Source: JBDTMC01 sp039934475 (GTDB lineage: Bacteria; Acidobacteriota; Terriglobia; Bryobacterales; Bryobacteraceae). From it: a stretch of 8,771 bases of DNA. Of the stretch, positions 1-7,026 are shown one piece after another (within the stretch, counting starts at the first letter, position 1; every line of letters starts with the position of its first letter). The DNA is taken from positions 1 to 8,771 of the forward strand of contig JBDTMC010000331.1 in assembly GCA_039934475.1 (NCBI GenBank), in the 5' to 3' direction. Made by a program: the position numbers and the translations under genes. The notes beneath the pieces are model-generated. The model ran no database searches and was not told where the DNA came from. It was given only the letters and a program-made list of their open reading frames with translations.

Positions 1-539
1 TTGCCGATGTGTTCCATCTCCATCTGCACGCCGAGCTTGTCGAGTGAGTTGCGGAAGAACATCATCTCAATGCGCAATCCCTTGACATCGAGGAAATCCT
101 CCGGCGCCAAGTAGACCTTGTCGGCCACCGTCGCCAGATAGTAATCGCGAGTGGTGGGCGTTTCCAGCCACGCGTATACCGGTTTGCCCGACTTCTTAAA
201 CTCAGAGAGGCCGTCCCGGATCTCGCGTACCTTGCCCCAGCCGATGGCCATGTGCTTCGGCATCAAGACAATGGCCTTGATTTTAGGATCGGAGCCGGCG
301 CGGCGGAGCAGGGACCAAGTCTCGAGCATCGTCTGCGACGTATTGCTGTCGAGGCCTGGGAACGGGAACTCCACCGCCGACTTCTCGGGAACGTCGCCTT
401 GCAGCTTCAGCACCAGTGTCGAGTTGTCGGCGACGGTTGGCTTTTGATCCCCCAGCCGCACCAGCGCAAAAAACAGTATGAGCCCCGCAAAAGCGGCGAG
501 GATCAAGCCGGTGAGGATGCCAATGAGAAATTTCGCCAT
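1..539 (-). CDS. sppA: SppA (protease IV) signal peptide peptidase, 67K type, N-terminal part (cut by window edge)
   Basis: Membrane-bound serine protease that degrades signal peptides left in the membrane after export; family S49. About 179 residues are visible. They start with a single hydrophobic anchor (residues about 4-28, MAKFLIGILTGLIL...) and continue into the first S49-like domain. Recognisable family segments are STLVLKLQGDVPEKS near residues 40-54, the WGKVREIRDGL helix, SGKPVYAWLE, YYLATVADKVYLAP, and LRIEMMFFRNSLDKLGVQME just before the edge. The window ends at HIGK. In E. coli SppA the catalytic lysine sits in the GTYKSA segment at this point, so the catalytic Lys and the later Ser are not visible. 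The ATG at 539 has AGGAGAG 1 nt upstream. The gene is last in the visible gene run, 23 nt after the isomerase-fold gene. Family assignment is secure; whether the rest of the gene is intact is unknown. Confidence 0.88.
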   Translation of the reverse strand, partial: MAKFLIGILTGLILAAFAGLILFFALVRLGDQKPTVADNSTLVLKLQGDVPEKSAVEFPFPGLDSNTSQTMLETWSLLRRAGSDPKIKAIVLMPKHMAIGWGKVREIRDGLSEFKKSGKPVYAWLETPTTRDYYLATVADKVYLAPEDFLDVKGLRIEMMFFRNSLDKLGVQMEMEHIG

Positions 540-540
540 G

Positions 541-547
541 CTCTCCT
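541..547 (-). promoter_or_regulatory. Ribosome binding site of sppA
   Basis: On the minus strand the sequence reads AGGAGAG followed by C and the ATG at 539. It is a strong Shine-Dalgarno match, rather close to the start codon, and lies in the 23-nt gap after the preceding stop. It supports the chosen SppA start. Confidence 0.6.
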
Positions 548-562
548 ATTGTCAGCCAGTTC

Positions 563-1441
563 CTACGCGCCTTCCAAAATTAAATCGACGCGGTGGCTTA
601 CATCCTTTAGATACGCTTCATCCCCGCCCGATAGTTCCACGGTGGCGTTGCCGGCATATCCGATTTCCCCCAGCGCCGCATGGATCGCCTTCCAATCAAT
701 CTGCCCATCGCGCAGGTTCACCCAATCCGCCGTCTGCTTCTTGATTTGCGGATCCTGCTTAAACTGGAAATCCTTCAGGTGTAACTTAACGATCCGCTTA
801 TTCAGTGTCCGGATCCAATCCTGCGGGTAGCCGTAAAGGACGACGTTACCCACGTCGAAATACGCCTTCACCCACGGACTTTTGAAGTCATCCACATAGC
901 GTGCGAATTCAAGCGGGCTGAGAAGGAACTTATTCCAAACCTCCTCAATCGCAATCACCACCTTCGCCTTCTCCGCAGCCGGGATCAGCTTGCGGATCTG
1001 CTCTTGCGAGCGCTTCCAGGCATCGCCATAGCTGGTCTCCGGGTTCACCACCGCCGGCACCAGCAACACGGTGTCAGCGCCCCATGCCTGAGCGTTGCGC
1101 AGGCTGATCTTCATGCCGTTCACGCTGGTGGCTACGGTGGAGGCGTCGGCTGACGAGAGCGGATACTTCCAATGGTCGCGGTTCATCACCGAGTGAATGC
1201 GGAGGCCCGCTCCGGACGCGGCCTTGCCGATGGTGGTCTCCTCGGCGACTTCATCTGTTGTGCCGCATTCCACGGCTTCGAAGCCGCAGTCTTTGGCTAG
1301 CCGAAAGCGATCCGGCCAGGAGAGCTCCTTCGGCAGCATGCTGGCGAGAACTGACTTCTTAATCGGAAGCCGTGCGGCCGTTGCGAGCGGAGCGGCGGCA
1401 GCGGCAGCGACCGTAGTTTGTAGAAAAGTGCGTCGATCCAT
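563..1441 (-). CDS. Tat-exported sugar phosphate isomerase/epimerase family protein (xylose isomerase-like TIM barrel), second of a tandem pair
   Basis: A 292-residue member of the xylose isomerase-like/AP-endonuclease-2 TIM-barrel superfamily, which uses a divalent metal for isomerase, epimerase or sugar-lyase chemistry. The N-terminus MDRRTFLQTTVAAAAAAPLA has a twin-arginine motif (RRTFLQ) and an alanine-rich core, so export of the folded, metal-loaded protein to the periplasm is predicted. The four expected metal ligands are present: E166 (VVIAIEEVWN), D196 (YFDVGN), H221 (KLHLKDF) and E269 (ATVELSGG); H83 (RIHSVM) may also line the site. Length is normal for the family. The start is supported by AGGAGA ahead of the ATG. 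It lies 17 nt after a second isomerase-fold gene and 23 nt before sppA. The substrate cannot be told from sequence. 3-keto-glycoside processing is one possibility, given the DUF1080 gene upstream in the same run. Confidence 0.85.
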   Translation of the reverse strand: MDRRTFLQTTVAAAAAAPLATAARLPIKKSVLASMLPKELSWPDRFRLAKDCGFEAVECGTTDEVAEETTIGKAASGAGLRIHSVMNRDHWKYPLSSADASTVATSVNGMKISLRNAQAWGADTVLLVPAVVNPETSYGDAWKRSQEQIRKLIPAAEKAKVVIAIEEVWNKFLLSPLEFARYVDDFKSPWVKAYFDVGNVVLYGYPQDWIRTLNKRIVKLHLKDFQFKQDPQIKKQTADWVNLRDGQIDWKAIHAALGEIGYAGNATVELSGGDEAYLKDVSHRVDLILEGA

Positions 1442-1445
1442 AAGT

Positions 1446-1451
1446 TCTCCT
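1446..1451 (-). promoter_or_regulatory. Ribosome binding site of the second isomerase-fold gene
   Basis: The minus strand reads AGGAGA, then ACTT, then the ATG at 1441. The site falls inside the 17-nt gap behind the TGA stop of the preceding gene, which fits translational coupling of the isomerase pair. Confidence 0.6.
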
Positions 1452-1458
1452 GTTAGCG

Positions 1459-2391
1459 TCAGGCGGGCTGCCCCTCGAAAGAGATGCCCGCCGTGCGGCC
1501 GGTCTTCAAAATATACTGCTTTCCTTCTTCGTACTCCTCGGCCGTCTTCAGGTGCTCCAACATGAGGGGCGGTTGCTGCGGCAGCTTCGCGAGCTCAGAG
1601 AGGTAGGCGCGGTAGTCCACTTCGCCTTTGCCGGGAATGACCTCCTGGAAGTGGACATTCAGCTCCGGGATCCAGGCCAGGTCTTTAGCATGGCAGGAGA
1701 CGACCCACTTGCCGAGTTTCCCGAAGACTTCGCGAATCAGCCCGGCGTTGTCGTAGAAACGCGCCGGGGTGCTCACCACATTGCAAACATCCACGTGGAC
1801 ACCGAACGCGGGGCGGTCCACCGCCTTGATCAGCTTGAGGTAGGAATCAGGGCTATCCGGAATGCACCAACCCATCATCTCCACGGTGAACTTGGTGCGC
1901 TTGGGTTTGACGGAATCGATGATGCGCCGGCAGTTATCCACCGTCGTATCGAAACACTCCTTCGAAAAGTTCTTTGGGTGTGGGCCATACCAGACCGTGG
2001 GGTTGTAGGATCCGGCAATATCGACACAGCACAACGCGCCCACTTCCTCCGCCAGCGCCATGCGCTCGGCTACATAGGCCTGGTTCTTGCGGCGCTTTTC
2101 GTCGTCCGGGTCGAGCATGTTCACCCACGCGCCCACCTCAGAGATGACGACACCCTCCTTGCGAAAGGCGTCTTCGATGGCTTTCACATGAGCGGTGTCT
2201 TCCACCTTGGCAGACGGGCAGTAGGCGGCAGTGTAACCGAGGCGTCTGTGTTCGCGCGCCAGTTCGGCCGGATCGTCGCTTTTGACAAAGATAGGGCCAC
2301 CAAGGCGAACTCGCCCCGGTGCGCCGGAAAGAACGAAAGGCGCGGCGCCACATATCGCCAGCGCGCTGCGGCGGCTAAGTTTCGGAGTCAC
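1459..2391 (-). CDS. Exported sugar phosphate isomerase/epimerase family protein (TIM barrel), first of a tandem pair
   Basis: A 310-residue TIM-barrel protein of the same superfamily as its downstream neighbour but clearly diverged, so the two are distinct family members and not a recent duplication. The N-terminus (SRRSALAICGAAPFVLSGAP) carries a twin-arginine pair and a hydrophobic stretch, consistent with Tat export. The metal ligands are conserved: E171 (FTVEMMGW), D201 (VHVDVCN), H234 (SCHAKDL) and E279 (LMLEHL). The GKGEVDY segment near residue 257 is also typical of the family. The start is a GTG at 2391, which places the twin arginines at residues 7-8; no convincing Shine-Dalgarno sequence precedes it. 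A short dyad overlaps the start codon. The gene follows the response regulator after 35 nt. The reaction is not known; hydroxypyruvate-isomerase-like or sugar-lyase activity are family possibilities. Confidence 0.83.
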   Translation of the reverse strand: MTPKLSRRSALAICGAAPFVLSGAPGRVRLGGPIFVKSDDPAELAREHRRLGYTAAYCPSAKVEDTAHVKAIEDAFRKEGVVISEVGAWVNMLDPDDEKRRKNQAYVAERMALAEEVGALCCVDIAGSYNPTVWYGPHPKNFSKECFDTTVDNCRRIIDSVKPKRTKFTVEMMGWCIPDSPDSYLKLIKAVDRPAFGVHVDVCNVVSTPARFYDNAGLIREVFGKLGKWVVSCHAKDLAWIPELNVHFQEVIPGKGEVDYRAYLSELAKLPQQPPLMLEHLKTAEEYEEGKQYILKTGRTAGISFEGQPA

Positions 2392-2413
2392 GAGTCGATT
2401 CTACATCGATTCG
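2391..2413 (-). other. Short inverted repeat at the response regulator/isomerase junction
   Basis: The plus strand reads CGAGTCGAT, five bases, ATCGATTCG: nine-base arms with eight complementary positions and one imperfect pair. The repeat lies in the 35-nt gap between the response regulator stop (2427) and the isomerase GTG start, and touches the last base of that start codon. There is no T-run after it, so a Rho-independent terminator is unlikely. It could be a regulatory dyad, a weak hairpin affecting initiation, or chance. Confidence 0.3.
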
Positions 2414-2426
2414 GACAAGCACTCGC

Positions 2427-3092
2427 TTACGCCATGTTGGGGATCCTTATGATCTTCTTCTGGATGGCATACTGAACCAGTGTCGCCTTATTGTGAATGT
2501 CCAGCTTGCGCATAAGGTTGAATTTGTGCGCCTCGACGGTCTTCACGCTCAGGTTCAGATCGCAGGCGATCTCCTTTACGGAGTTGCCTTCCGCGAGGAA
2601 CTTCAGCACTTCCCTTTCCCGCGCCGTGAGGGTGGCGAAGCGGGGTATCCGCGTGGCGCTCTTGATGCGCGAGCGGAAATCGTCTACCAGGTGGGCCAGC
2701 ATTCGCGGGCTCAAATAACTGCCGCCTTTGCAGATGTCGCGGATCGCGGCAATCAACTGTTGGGCAGGGCTATCCTTGAGGACATAACCGCTCGCCCCTA
2801 CTTCCATCCCCTCCACCAAGTAGTCTTCGTCGTCGTACATGGTGAGGAACAATACTTTGGTCTCAGGACGATCCTTGCGGATCTGCCGCGTCGCCTCGAA
2901 GCTGCTCAAACCCGGCATGCCGATGTCCATCAGAACAACGTCCGGTCGAGTTTTGGCGGCCCGCTCAACGGCTTCTCCGCCATTAGCAGCTTCCGCTATT
3001 ACTTCCAGATCTGGTTCGCTGCCAATCAGCGTTCGAACGCCCTGACGGAACATTGTGTGATCGTCCGCCAGCATAATGCGAGTCTTCGCCAT
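2427..3092 (-). CDS. NarL/FixJ-type response regulator (receiver plus LuxR-type helix-turn-helix)
   Basis: A 221-residue cytoplasmic transcription factor, presumed partner of the kinase gene just upstream. Residues 4-120 are a receiver domain with acidic residues D10/D11, phosphoacceptor D56 (VLMDIGMPG), T84 (LFLTMYDDED) and K106 (YVLKDSPA). Residues about 155-215 are a LuxR/NarL helix-turn-helix: LTAREREVLKFLAEGNSVKEIA, then LNLSVKTVEAHKFNLMRKL. All key residues are intact, so phosphorylation-controlled DNA binding is expected. The reading frame is open further upstream to an ATG at 3167, but those 25 residues have no receiver homology and would overlap the kinase gene by 56 nt. The ATG at 3092 begins the canonical MAKTRIMLADDHTMFR, has GGAG about 11 nt upstream, and leaves a 19-nt gap after the kinase stop. 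Targets are unknown; the adjacent isomerase genes are candidates. Confidence 0.93.
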   Translation of the reverse strand: MAKTRIMLADDHTMFRQGVRTLIGSEPDLEVIAEAANGGEAVERAAKTRPDVVLMDIGMPGLSSFEATRQIRKDRPETKVLFLTMYDDEDYLVEGMEVGASGYVLKDSPAQQLIAAIRDICKGGSYLSPRMLAHLVDDFRSRIKSATRIPRFATLTAREREVLKFLAEGNSVKEIACDLNLSVKTVEAHKFNLMRKLDIHNKATLVQYAIQKKIIRIPNMA

Positions 3093-3111
3093 AAGAGTAG
3101 ATGCTCCACTT

Positions 3112-4728
3112 TCAAATCTCACTGCCGCTAGCGCCGCGGCGTCTCTTCCCGGGCAGGGGCAATTCAATACGCAGCGTACTTCCCGATCGTCGGCCTTGGT
3201 CCACGCCCGCCCGGACGCTACTTATGCTGCACGATCCGCCCAGCACGGTAACCCGTTCGCGGATTCCGGCCAGGCCGAACGCACCCGTCTTCGCCAGCAC
3301 CTGGTCGACGTCAAAGCCAATGCCGTCGTCCTCCACTAGCAGCCTTACTCTTCCATCGGCTGTTTCCAGAGAAACATTTACGTTCTTCGCCTGAGAGTGT
3401 TTCGCGATGTTGTTGCAGCATTCCTGTAGCAGCCGGTAGACAACCTTTGCGGTCTCTGGCGGCACAGGCCGCAGGCGCGAGAGTCTGAGGTTGACGGCAC
3501 AAGAGCAGGAATTTCCGAGACGTGCCGCTAGCTGGCGTACCGCGCGCACAAGCCCGAGTTTCTCCAAAACCTCCGGACTCAGAGCCGCAATCACCCGCCG
3601 GATCTCGACGACCGTCTGTTCGGACAGGCGCCGAACGTCGTGGATTCGCTCCTGGTAAACGTCCATTGCCGGGGGCAGTTCCCGCTCCAACAGCTCCAGT
3701 TGGAGCCTCATGCAGAGCAAGGTCTGTCCGGTGCCGTCGTGCAGGTCCCGGCCGATGCGGCGCCGTTCGGCCTCCTCGGCGTTGAGCAAACGCTCGGCAA
3801 GGGCCCGAATCTGGTCGCGCTGCACTGCCAAATCTTTCATCATGCTCGCCCGTTGCACCGCCGCCAGACATCGCTCGGCCGCGGACGAGAGCAAGTCGCG
3901 CTCCCGGGGCAGCCATTCGTAGTCTTTGTCAAAGCCAAATTCGATCGCGCCTTCCGGTCGGCCTCCGCCGAGGGCAAGCGGAATCCTCCACACCCGGCGA
4001 TACTTCTTCCCCCATTGAGCGGACAACGCGATGACGCAGTCCGATGCCACGGCAGAAAGGTCAGCCCGTACCTTCCGGCCTGGGCTGTTGCCTACTTCGC
4101 CGGCCGACGCCTTCACTTCGCACAGGCCTTCTTCAGGCGAGCGCAGGTAAATTCGCACAGCTGCGGCGGAGGCATACTCTCTGAGCATTTCCGCTGTGCC
4201 TTGCAGTAGCTGATCCAGATCGCGGGCTTCCAGCTCAAGACGGCCTAACGCATAAAATGTCTGAGCCTCAGTGTCGCGGACCTGGTAGTACGCCCGGTTG
4301 AGAATCAGAACCGTGCAAAAGTGCAAATGTTCCTGAAGCCAATGAAAGTTCGCGCGTTGGCTGGGTGGGAGGCCTCGCAAGGCCGCCGTCAGAACCTTGT
4401 CGTACTCCAGCAGCGCCGCCAGAATTGCCTCCGGCTTCAAGTCGAGCTTGGCCAGCCTCCTGCCCTGGTACTCCATCTCTTCGAAAATACGGGCAATGGG
4501 TGCACCACCAGCGAGCAGCCGGCAGATGGAGCCGATGGTGAGAGCGCAGAGGGCCTTTTCCTGCCGTACGTCCAACCGCCACGGACGGAGCCTGGCTCGG
4601 AATTTCCGGTCCAGCGCGGTGGCAATCGGCTCCAGCAGCACGGCCAGATTCTCTAACTGATCCTCTAGCTGTTCACCTAAGACATCGGCCGCTTTTGACA
4701 GCGCTGGACAAGCGAGCGTTTCACTCAC
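3112..4728 (-). CDS. Soluble NarL-type sensor histidine kinase (globin-like N-terminal domain, GAF-like domain, HisKA_3, HATPase)
   Basis: A 538-residue kinase with no transmembrane segment, so a cytoplasmic sensor. Residues 1-150 form an all-helical domain I cannot assign firmly. Its pattern LKPEAILAALLEYDKVLTAAL then HLHFCTVLILNRAYYQV recalls the globin-coupled-sensor/RsbR fold, but the proximal haem histidine position appears to be Leu (about L92). Residues about 155-300 look like a GAF domain. The kinase core follows: HisKA_3 motif with H330 (RRRIGRDLHDGTGQTLL), N box with N440 (LQECCNNIAKHS), D468 of the VEDDGIGFD motif, and the glycine-rich GAFGLAGIRERV near 482-493. All catalytic boxes are intact. 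The start is a GTG at 4728, the first possible start after an in-frame TAG, with only a weak Shine-Dalgarno sequence. The response regulator follows after 19 nt. The signal is unknown. Confidence 0.92.
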   Translation of the reverse strand: MSETLACPALSKAADVLGEQLEDQLENLAVLLEPIATALDRKFRARLRPWRLDVRQEKALCALTIGSICRLLAGGAPIARIFEEMEYQGRRLAKLDLKPEAILAALLEYDKVLTAALRGLPPSQRANFHWLQEHLHFCTVLILNRAYYQVRDTEAQTFYALGRLELEARDLDQLLQGTAEMLREYASAAAVRIYLRSPEEGLCEVKASAGEVGNSPGRKVRADLSAVASDCVIALSAQWGKKYRRVWRIPLALGGGRPEGAIEFGFDKDYEWLPRERDLLSSAAERCLAAVQRASMMKDLAVQRDQIRALAERLLNAEEAERRRIGRDLHDGTGQTLLCMRLQLELLERELPPAMDVYQERIHDVRRLSEQTVVEIRRVIAALSPEVLEKLGLVRAVRQLAARLGNSCSCAVNLRLSRLRPVPPETAKVVYRLLQECCNNIAKHSQAKNVNVSLETADGRVRLLVEDDGIGFDVDQVLAKTGAFGLAGIRERVTVLGGSCSISSVRAGVDQGRRSGSTLRIELPLPGKRRRGASGSEI

Positions 4729-4767
4729 AACCGTCTATCGGCCGGAACCAAGCTTCGCGGTAGAGGG

Positions 4768-5997
4768 CTAATGCGCGCCGTGTGCCCGCAGCAGTTCGAC
4801 GGTGTCGGTTTGACCGTTGTCGAGCGCCGATTTCAATGGCGAAACGCCGGCTTTGTTGCGCGCGTTCGGGTCGGCTCCGGCGTCCAGAAGCAGCCGCACC
4901 ACGTCCACTCGTCCCCACGAGGCGGCCTGGTAAAGGGCAGTGGCGCCGCCTTCCTGATCGCGCGCTTCTTTGTCCGCGCCTGCCTTCAGCAGCAACTGGC
5001 AAACAGCTGCATGGCCCCCCAGCGCGGCATCGTGCAGAGGCGTGCCGCCGGAGGCATTGCGGGAGTCAACACGCGCGCCTCTCTCCAACAGCAACGCCAC
5101 AATATCCTTATGTCCTTTTAGGGCGGCGTCGTGCAGCAGTGTGGAACCGCCGGCAGATTTTGAATTGGGATCGGCGCCTTTATCCAATAGCAGGCCAACG
5201 ACATCCAACTGGCCGCGCATGACGGCCTCGTGCAACTGGCGGAGCCCGGATTGGCCGGGGCCTTCCAGCTTCGCCCCGCGTTTCATCAGCGCTTCCACCA
5301 CCGCATTGTGACGGTAGCGCAGCGCTTCGTCCAGGGCCGTTGCGCCGCCGAGATCGCGGGCCTCGATGTCGGCTCCTGCGGCGAGCAGTAGTTCGACCAC
5401 GTCGGCATGTCCCTTCAGCGCCGCTTCGTGAAGTGGCGTTTCGCCGGATTCGGTATTCTTTACGCGAACGCTGGCCCCGCGCGCCAGCAACAGCTTCACG
5501 ATCTCGGAATGGCCCTTCCACGCGGCTTCATCAAGAGCCGTGCCGCCCAAATTGTCAGCGGCGTTCACGTCGGCTCCGCCGGCGAGCAACAGTTCCACCA
5601 TGGCTCGATAGCCGCGGTTGGCCGCCAGATGCAACGCCGTGGAGCCGGAGCGGTAGCGCGCCTTCAGATCGGCGCCACGCTGCAACAGCAGCTTCGCCAC
5701 GTCGATATGGTTGGTAATTACCGCGTAATGGAGGGGAGTGGAACCAGCTTCGGCGTGTGCGGCATCGATTTCGGCGCCATGATCGAGCAGATATTCGACA
5801 ATCGCCTTCTCGCCGCTCCATGCCGCGTCGTGCAGCGGGGTGCCGCCGAGGTTGTCGCGGGCATTCACCGGGGCGCCGGCGGCCACCAGCGCCTTCACGC
5901 GTTCTAAATCACCCGAGCGCGCGGCTGTGTGCAGATCGGTGTCGGCCGCGCAGGCGACAGCTAGCAACGCCAGCGCGATCCAACGGGCACTCCCCAT
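4768..5997 (-). CDS. Exported ankyrin repeat protein (twelve repeats)
   Basis: A 409-residue protein made almost wholly of ankyrin repeats, which are binding scaffolds without catalytic function. The N-terminus MGSARWIALALLAVACAADT is a signal peptide. Cys16 is preceded by LAVA, a relaxed lipobox, so either a lipoprotein or a type I cleavage near ACAA is possible. From residue 20 I count twelve units of 33-34 residues with the usual TPLH...GH..VV.LLL..GAD pattern; unit 12 is short (386-409) and acts as the C-terminal cap. Units 1-3 and 4-6 form two blocks of exactly 100 residues with matching insertions. The ATG at 5997 is preceded by AGGGA only 2 nt away, and sits 8 nt after the glycosyltransferase stop, so coupling is likely. 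The binding partner is unknown; the periplasm or outer envelope is the expected location. Confidence 0.92.
   Translation of the reverse strand: MGSARWIALALLAVACAADTDLHTAARSGDLERVKALVAAGAPVNARDNLGGTPLHDAAWSGEKAIVEYLLDHGAEIDAAHAEAGSTPLHYAVITNHIDVAKLLLQRGADLKARYRSGSTALHLAANRGYRAMVELLLAGGADVNAADNLGGTALDEAAWKGHSEIVKLLLARGASVRVKNTESGETPLHEAALKGHADVVELLLAAGADIEARDLGGATALDEALRYRHNAVVEALMKRGAKLEGPGQSGLRQLHEAVMRGQLDVVGLLLDKGADPNSKSAGGSTLLHDAALKGHKDIVALLLERGARVDSRNASGGTPLHDAALGGHAAVCQLLLKAGADKEARDQEGGATALYQAASWGRVDVVRLLLDAGADPNARNKAGVSPLKSALDNGQTDTVELLRAHGAH
5341..5940 (-). repeat. Two 100-residue (300-bp) blocks of three ankyrin units in tandem
   Basis: Residues 20-119 and 120-219 of the ankyrin protein both follow the order 33, 34, 33 residues. 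Both end unit 1 with a VNA-x-DNLGG segment, continue with an AAW-containing unit, and carry the extra residue at the end of the second unit (EAGS and ESGE). At DNA level the copies differ at many synonymous sites, so any block duplication is old. Confidence 0.5.
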
Positions 5998-5999
5998 GG

Positions 6000-6004
6000 T
6001 CCCT
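6000..6004 (-). promoter_or_regulatory. Possible ribosome binding site of the ankyrin gene
   Basis: The minus strand reads AGGGA, CC, ATG. It lies in the 8-nt gap directly behind the TAA stop of the glycosyltransferase gene. The spacing is unusually short, so initiation may depend on ribosomes finishing the upstream gene. Confidence 0.4.
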
Positions 6005-6005
6005 G

Positions 6006-7010
6006 TTATAACACCTGGGATGGCGAGGCTTGCCGGTCCGGCGATGGTAAGGCATACTCATCGGCCACGATGTAGAGCGGCCGGCCTTTGCTTTCTTCGA
6101 AGATGCGGCCGACGTATTCACCTAGCACTCCGATGGCGACCATGATGGCGCCGGAGCCGAGGCAGTTGACCACTACCAGCGACATCCATCCGCGCACCAG
6201 CGGCATACCCAAGGCCATCTCCACCAGCGCGTAAAACGTATAGCAGATGCCGAAACCAAGTAGTATCCAACCGATCGAAAAACTAAGGCGCAAGGGCAAG
6301 GGTGAGAAAGAGATCGCCGCCGTCCAGGCGAAACGCAACATCTTCGCCAGAGGGTATTTGGTCTCGCCGGCGGCGCGCAGGGCGCGGACAAAGGGAACGG
6401 TGGTTTGTGGAAAGCCCAGCCAACTGGTCATGCCGCGCAGGAAGCGATGCGTTTCCCGCATCCTTCCCAGCGCATCTAAGAAGCGCCGCGAAAGAAGGCG
6501 AAAATCGCCGACGTCAGGCGGCAGATCCTTGTAAATGAGGGCGCGCATCGTGCGGTAGAACAACCACGCCGTGAACCGCTTAAACGCCGATTCGCCTTCG
6601 CGCGTGATGCGCCGCGCGGCCACCACGTCATAGCCCTCGCGATAGACCCGCACCATCTCCGGAACGATTTCGGGCGGGTCCTGCAGGTCGGCGTCCATCA
6701 AGATGACGGCTTCGCCGCGCGCGGCATCCAGCCCGGCGGTAGCGGCGATCTGGTGGCCGAAGTTGCGCGCCAGCGCGAGTACACGAAAGTTGGACGTCCG
6801 CTGAGCGGCCTGATGTAACAGGTGCAGGCTGTGGTCGGAACTGCCATCGTTCACAAAAACCACTTCCAACGAGAAAGGCGCATGTGCAATCAGCTCCGCC
6901 AGTCGATCGAGCAACAGCGGGATGACAGCTTCTTCGTTATAGATCGGGATGACGAGGGAAACCAACGATGGCTCCGGGCGCGGGGCAAGAATGTGTTGGG
7001 TAGCGCTCAC
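6006..7010 (-). CDS. Membrane glycosyltransferase family 2, GtrB/DPM/ArnC-like (polyprenyl-phosphate sugar transferase)
   Basis: A 334-residue GT2 enzyme of the type that moves a sugar from a nucleotide donor to a polyprenyl phosphate at the cytoplasmic face of the inner membrane, for use in envelope glycan modification. Visible motifs are LVIPIYNEEA (19-28), VNDGSSD (53-59), ARNFGHQIAATAGLDAARG (81-99), the metal-binding MDADLQDPPE (105-114, D106 and D108), VGDFRLLSR (167-175) and RGMTSWLGF (192-200). Two C-terminal hydrophobic segments follow, about 242-268 and 275-300, as is typical of GtrB-like members. The start is a GTG at 7010 with GGAAGG 3 nt upstream, 16 nt after the DUF1080 gene. 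No flippase or terminal transferase partner is in the window, so the sugar and acceptor cannot be named. Confidence 0.9.
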   Translation of the reverse strand: MSATQHILAPRPEPSLVSLVIPIYNEEAVIPLLLDRLAELIAHAPFSLEVVFVNDGSSDHSLHLLHQAAQRTSNFRVLALARNFGHQIAATAGLDAARGEAVILMDADLQDPPEIVPEMVRVYREGYDVVAARRITREGESAFKRFTAWLFYRTMRALIYKDLPPDVGDFRLLSRRFLDALGRMRETHRFLRGMTSWLGFPQTTVPFVRALRAAGETKYPLAKMLRFAWTAAISFSPLPLRLSFSIGWILLGFGICYTFYALVEMALGMPLVRGWMSLVVVNCLGSGAIMVAIGVLGEYVGRIFEESKGRPLYIVADEYALPSPDRQASPSQVL

Positions 7011-7013
7011 TTA

Positions 7014-7019
7014 CCTTCC
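7014..7019 (-). promoter_or_regulatory. Ribosome binding site of the glycosyltransferase gene
   Basis: The minus strand reads GGAAGG, TAA, GTG, which supports the GTG start at 7010. The site is inside the 16-nt gap after the TAG stop of the preceding gene. Confidence 0.5.
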
Positions 7020-7026
7020 GTATTTT

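Noticed and set aside
252..830. Plus-strand open frame (192 codons) across sppA and the second isomerase gene
   Set aside because: It spans two well-supported minus-strand genes and the gap between them; the translation is low-complexity and unlike any family I know.
1552..2475. Long plus-strand open frame (307 codons) opposite the first isomerase gene
   Set aside because: It is antisense to a gene with complete family motifs and metal ligands, its translation shows no recognisable domain, and long antisense frames are expected in GC-rich DNA.
3093..3167. Upstream extension of the response regulator to an ATG at 3167
   Set aside because: The 25 extra residues lack receiver-domain character and would overlap the end of the kinase gene. 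The ATG at 3092 begins the canonical receiver sequence and has a GGAG upstream.
3311..3916. Minus-strand open frame (201 codons) in another frame of the kinase gene
   Set aside because: It is an arginine/glycine/alanine-rich out-of-frame translation of the kinase core, whose true frame shows all catalytic boxes.
3640..4209. Plus-strand open frame (189 codons) inside the kinase gene
   Set aside because: It is antisense to the GAF and HisKA_3 coding region and shows no motif.
4729..4767. Possible terminator between the ankyrin and kinase genes
   Set aside because: No stable hairpin followed by a T-run could be found in the 39-nt gap.
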